From assembly GCF_001244545.1 (NCBI RefSeq), contig NZ_LN852694.1:713747-777746 (forward strand): a stretch of DNA of 64,000 nt, written 5' to 3'. The translations under genes were made by a program, and so were the position numbers. This document shows, in pieces, positions 63,828 to 64,000 of this stretch (the stretch's first letter is position 1; the number at the start of each line of letters is the position of its first letter). The stretch is from Candidatus Stoquefichus sp. SB1. Lineage in GTDB: Bacteria > Bacillota_I > Bacilli_A > Erysipelotrichales > Coprobacillaceae. A model generated the notes under the pieces. It did no database searches, was not told the origin of the DNA, and worked only from the letters and a program-made list of their open reading frames with translations.

Positions 63828-64000
63828 TGAAAAAAAGATCTTTATTATTTGTGATGATTGTCTTATTAGTCATTGTGTTTGGGATATCTTTAACAGTTGG
63901 CAGTTATTCTTTATCATTATCTGAAATTGGACATTTGTTATGTGGTGGCATGAGTGATGAGATGGCTCAACAGGTTTTCTTTCAGCTGCGTGTTCCTCGT
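63827..64000 (+). CDS. FecCD-family ABC transporter permease, cut by the window end
   Basis: The first 58 residues are present (MKKRSLLFVMIVLLVIVFGI and on to FFQLRVPR). A first membrane segment is followed by the LSLSEIGHLL stretch and the QLRVPR motif that open FecCD/BtuC permeases. The start overlaps the lipoprotein stop (TAATG). The rest, and presumably an ATPase gene, lie beyond the window. Confidence 0.9.
   Translation, partial: MKKRSLLFVMIVLLVIVFGISLTVGSYSLSLSEIGHLLCGGMSDEMAQQVFFQLRVPR

Overview
The window comes from a low-GC Gram-positive bacterium. Codon use, gene families and gene order fit a gut Erysipelotrichia/Coprobacillaceae-type organism. This placement is inferred from meso-diaminopimelate dehydrogenase, LytTR-DUF3021-ABC modules, cellobiose-type PTS, a Tet(M)-like/YacP fusion and very AT-rich intergenic DNA. 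No rRNA or tRNA gene was recognised.

Region 1 (1-12.5 kb) is a defence island. It begins with decayed DNA carrying an orphan CRISPR repeat and a broken DUF3990 gene with its partner. A complete type I-B CRISPR-Cas locus follows: array 1 (16 repeats), cas6-cas8b-cas7-cas5-cas3-cas4-cas1-cas2, then array 2 (7 repeats). Both arrays point the same way, and their leaders share three sequence blocks at nearly identical distances from the first repeat. Further orphan or degenerate repeats at 0.6, 30.0 and 41.3 kb carry a third repeat version.

Region 2 (12.5-28 kb) is mostly housekeeping and transport. It holds an RsmH-family methyltransferase, a trigger-factor-like chaperone without the ribosome-binding domain, and a beta-glucoside PTS/6-phospho-beta-glucosidase/RpiR cluster. 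It also has a LytTR-DUF3021-ABC exporter operon, an XRE/membrane-protein pair, ddh, and a two-gene operon. That operon pairs a CofE-like ligase with a GMP synthase whose glutaminase domain is shortened and lacks its catalytic cysteine.

Region 3 (28-46 kb) is accessory and patchy. It contains transposase debris, an unknown protein, a CRISPR remnant, WYL, isochorismatase-like and Fic proteins, a nagA relic, and a C45 hydrolase/AraC-GyrI/UvrA2-like/GyrI cassette with a MerR-type promoter. On the minus strand are a toroid-fold protein, a DUF5131 gene with one stop codon, a VOC protein and an XRE regulator. A ROK-like regulator/PHP/HAD operon and a secreted C39-like peptidase complete it.

Region 4 (46-64 kb) holds stress and export functions. 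These are an FtsX-type ABC transporter with its two-component system, a large orphan membrane protein, and a TetR operon with two or three palindromic operators. Next come a lone PTS IIB, a MATE pump, a Tet(M)-like GTPase fused to a YacP/NYN domain, a P-type ATPase, and the start of a metal/cofactor-uptake operon (NTPase, lipoprotein, FecCD permease) cut by the window end.
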